A stretch of DNA of 64,000 bases, from assembly GCA_029207755.1 (NCBI GenBank), contig JARCOQ010000002.1, positions 91,177,087 to 91,241,086 of the forward strand. Reading direction: 5' to 3'. Made by a program: the position numbers and the translations under genes. How positions within the stretch are numbered: the first letter of the stretch is position 1; each line of letters opens with the position of its first letter. The stretch is from Chamaea fasciata (taxonomy: Eukaryota; Chordata; Aves; Passeriformes; Sylviidae). Of this stretch, positions 63,257-64,000 are shown in pieces. Below the pieces are notes generated by a model. The model saw nothing but the letters and a program-made list of their open reading frames with translations, searched no databases and was not told the origin of the DNA.

Positions 63257-64000
63257 ACCTCACTGCTAGCTTACAATGTGGGTTATCCTTGATGGAAACT
63301 CAAATTAAAGATTAAATTTCCTTTGTTGTTCATTAAAAAATATAGAAAATACCATGCTAGAGCTACTGCTGATGAGGACTATGGTAGCTGTTTAAATAAG
63401 AGTAATGTGCAAGTTTTGGGACATCATTGTTCAGTGTAAGTGAACAATTCACTACATATACATATACAGTCAACAAAAATTCATTAATAAGTGGATTTCA
63501 CTGCAGAGCTGTGGCACATGCTTTTAGTGGAAGCTCCGTACATATCATTTCTGCTTCATTAGAATGCCCAGTGTAGGGTACCTGGCCTCTAAAGTGTCAG
63601 CCAGAATGCCTTGTTCAGCACCACAGTTCCTTTCAGAGCCACAGGCTGAGCTGGGAGCCCCAGACCTCCAAACCAGTCCTCAAGGCAGAATTCCTGTGGA
63701 TTTTCACAGGGGACTAAGTTGTCTGAGAATGTGTTGCACAGTTCCTTGAAGACCAAGTTCTTCAGAGACAGGTACAGGTGCTGATAGACCTTCAGACAAA
63801 TTAGGCATCATCTAATCACCCATCTGCTCAAACCAGGAACCTTCAATGAAACTTGGAACTCCAGCTGGAAGCACCATATAAGGCCCCAGGCTGAATGGGC
63901 TACTAGAAAGAGGGAGCTGGGGGTGCAATATTGTCCTTCAGTGCCTTGAATCTTCCTGCACTTCAGTTTGTCTCCAGGTGCTCTGCTTAATCTGGTCCTT
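63257..64000. other. Non-coding window end
   Basis: I see no supported feature. The short plus-strand open frame (63,564-63,749) has no recognisable domain. Confidence 0.5.

Noticed and set aside
1..64000. tRNA, rRNA or snRNA genes
   Set aside because: I saw no B-box/A-box pair with a cloverleaf, and no rRNA or snRNA signature motifs; this was by eye, so a covariance-model search could still find a degenerate copy.

Overview
This looks like a piece of a bird nuclear genome, most likely a songbird. It is AT-rich, has no bacterial gene structure, and carries several 3' fragments of CR1-type LINEs (one ends in the ATTCTATG-type terminal repeats typical of avian CR1). It also holds several solo LTRs that resemble ERVL/ERVK families common in passerines. 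I found no open reading frame that I recognise as a protein or that shows a convincing exon structure. The window reads as intron and/or intergenic DNA. The species call and the family names rest on remembered consensus sequences, not on a search.

Layout. 1-10,980: unique AT-rich DNA with microsatellites and one CR1 fragment (6.3 kb). 10,980-11,700: a GC-rich, CpG-rich block with a 20-copy GCAGCCC heptamer array and a CTCF-like motif. 11,660-12,211: a minus-strand ERVL-like LTR abutting that block. 12.3-24.1 kb: four CR1 fragments (12.3, 12.9, 16.9 and 23.8 kb), a CTCF-like site at 19.86 kb, three sizeable inverted repeats and a minus-strand LTR (22,943-23,611) with an internal 51-A tract. 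24.1-34.6 kb: almost repeat-free. 34,611-34,918: a compact solo LTR with a 6-bp target duplication. 35.6 and 39.4 kb: CR1 pieces. 39.5-55.1 kb: no transposon I can recognise, surrounding a clear CpG island at about 50.8-51.1 kb. 55.1-64 kb: more CR1, an unusually long hairpin at 56.45 kb, a probable LTR-derived tract (59.3-60.6 kb) and a plus-strand ERVL-like LTR (61,137-61,885).

How it fits together. The best gene evidence is the CpG island near 51 kb. On the minus strand a good splice donor (AGG/GTAAGC, exon end at 51,007) follows a GC-rich leader, which suggests a first exon, probably mostly 5' UTR, of a gene transcribed towards position 1. Much of 1-51,000 could then be its first intron, but no downstream exon was found. 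The GC-rich block at 11 kb could be a second promoter or simply a repeat-rich GC island. The most striking unexplained structures are the 74-nt near-palindrome at 56,418-56,491 and the G-quadruplex-capable heptamer array at 11,392-11,531.
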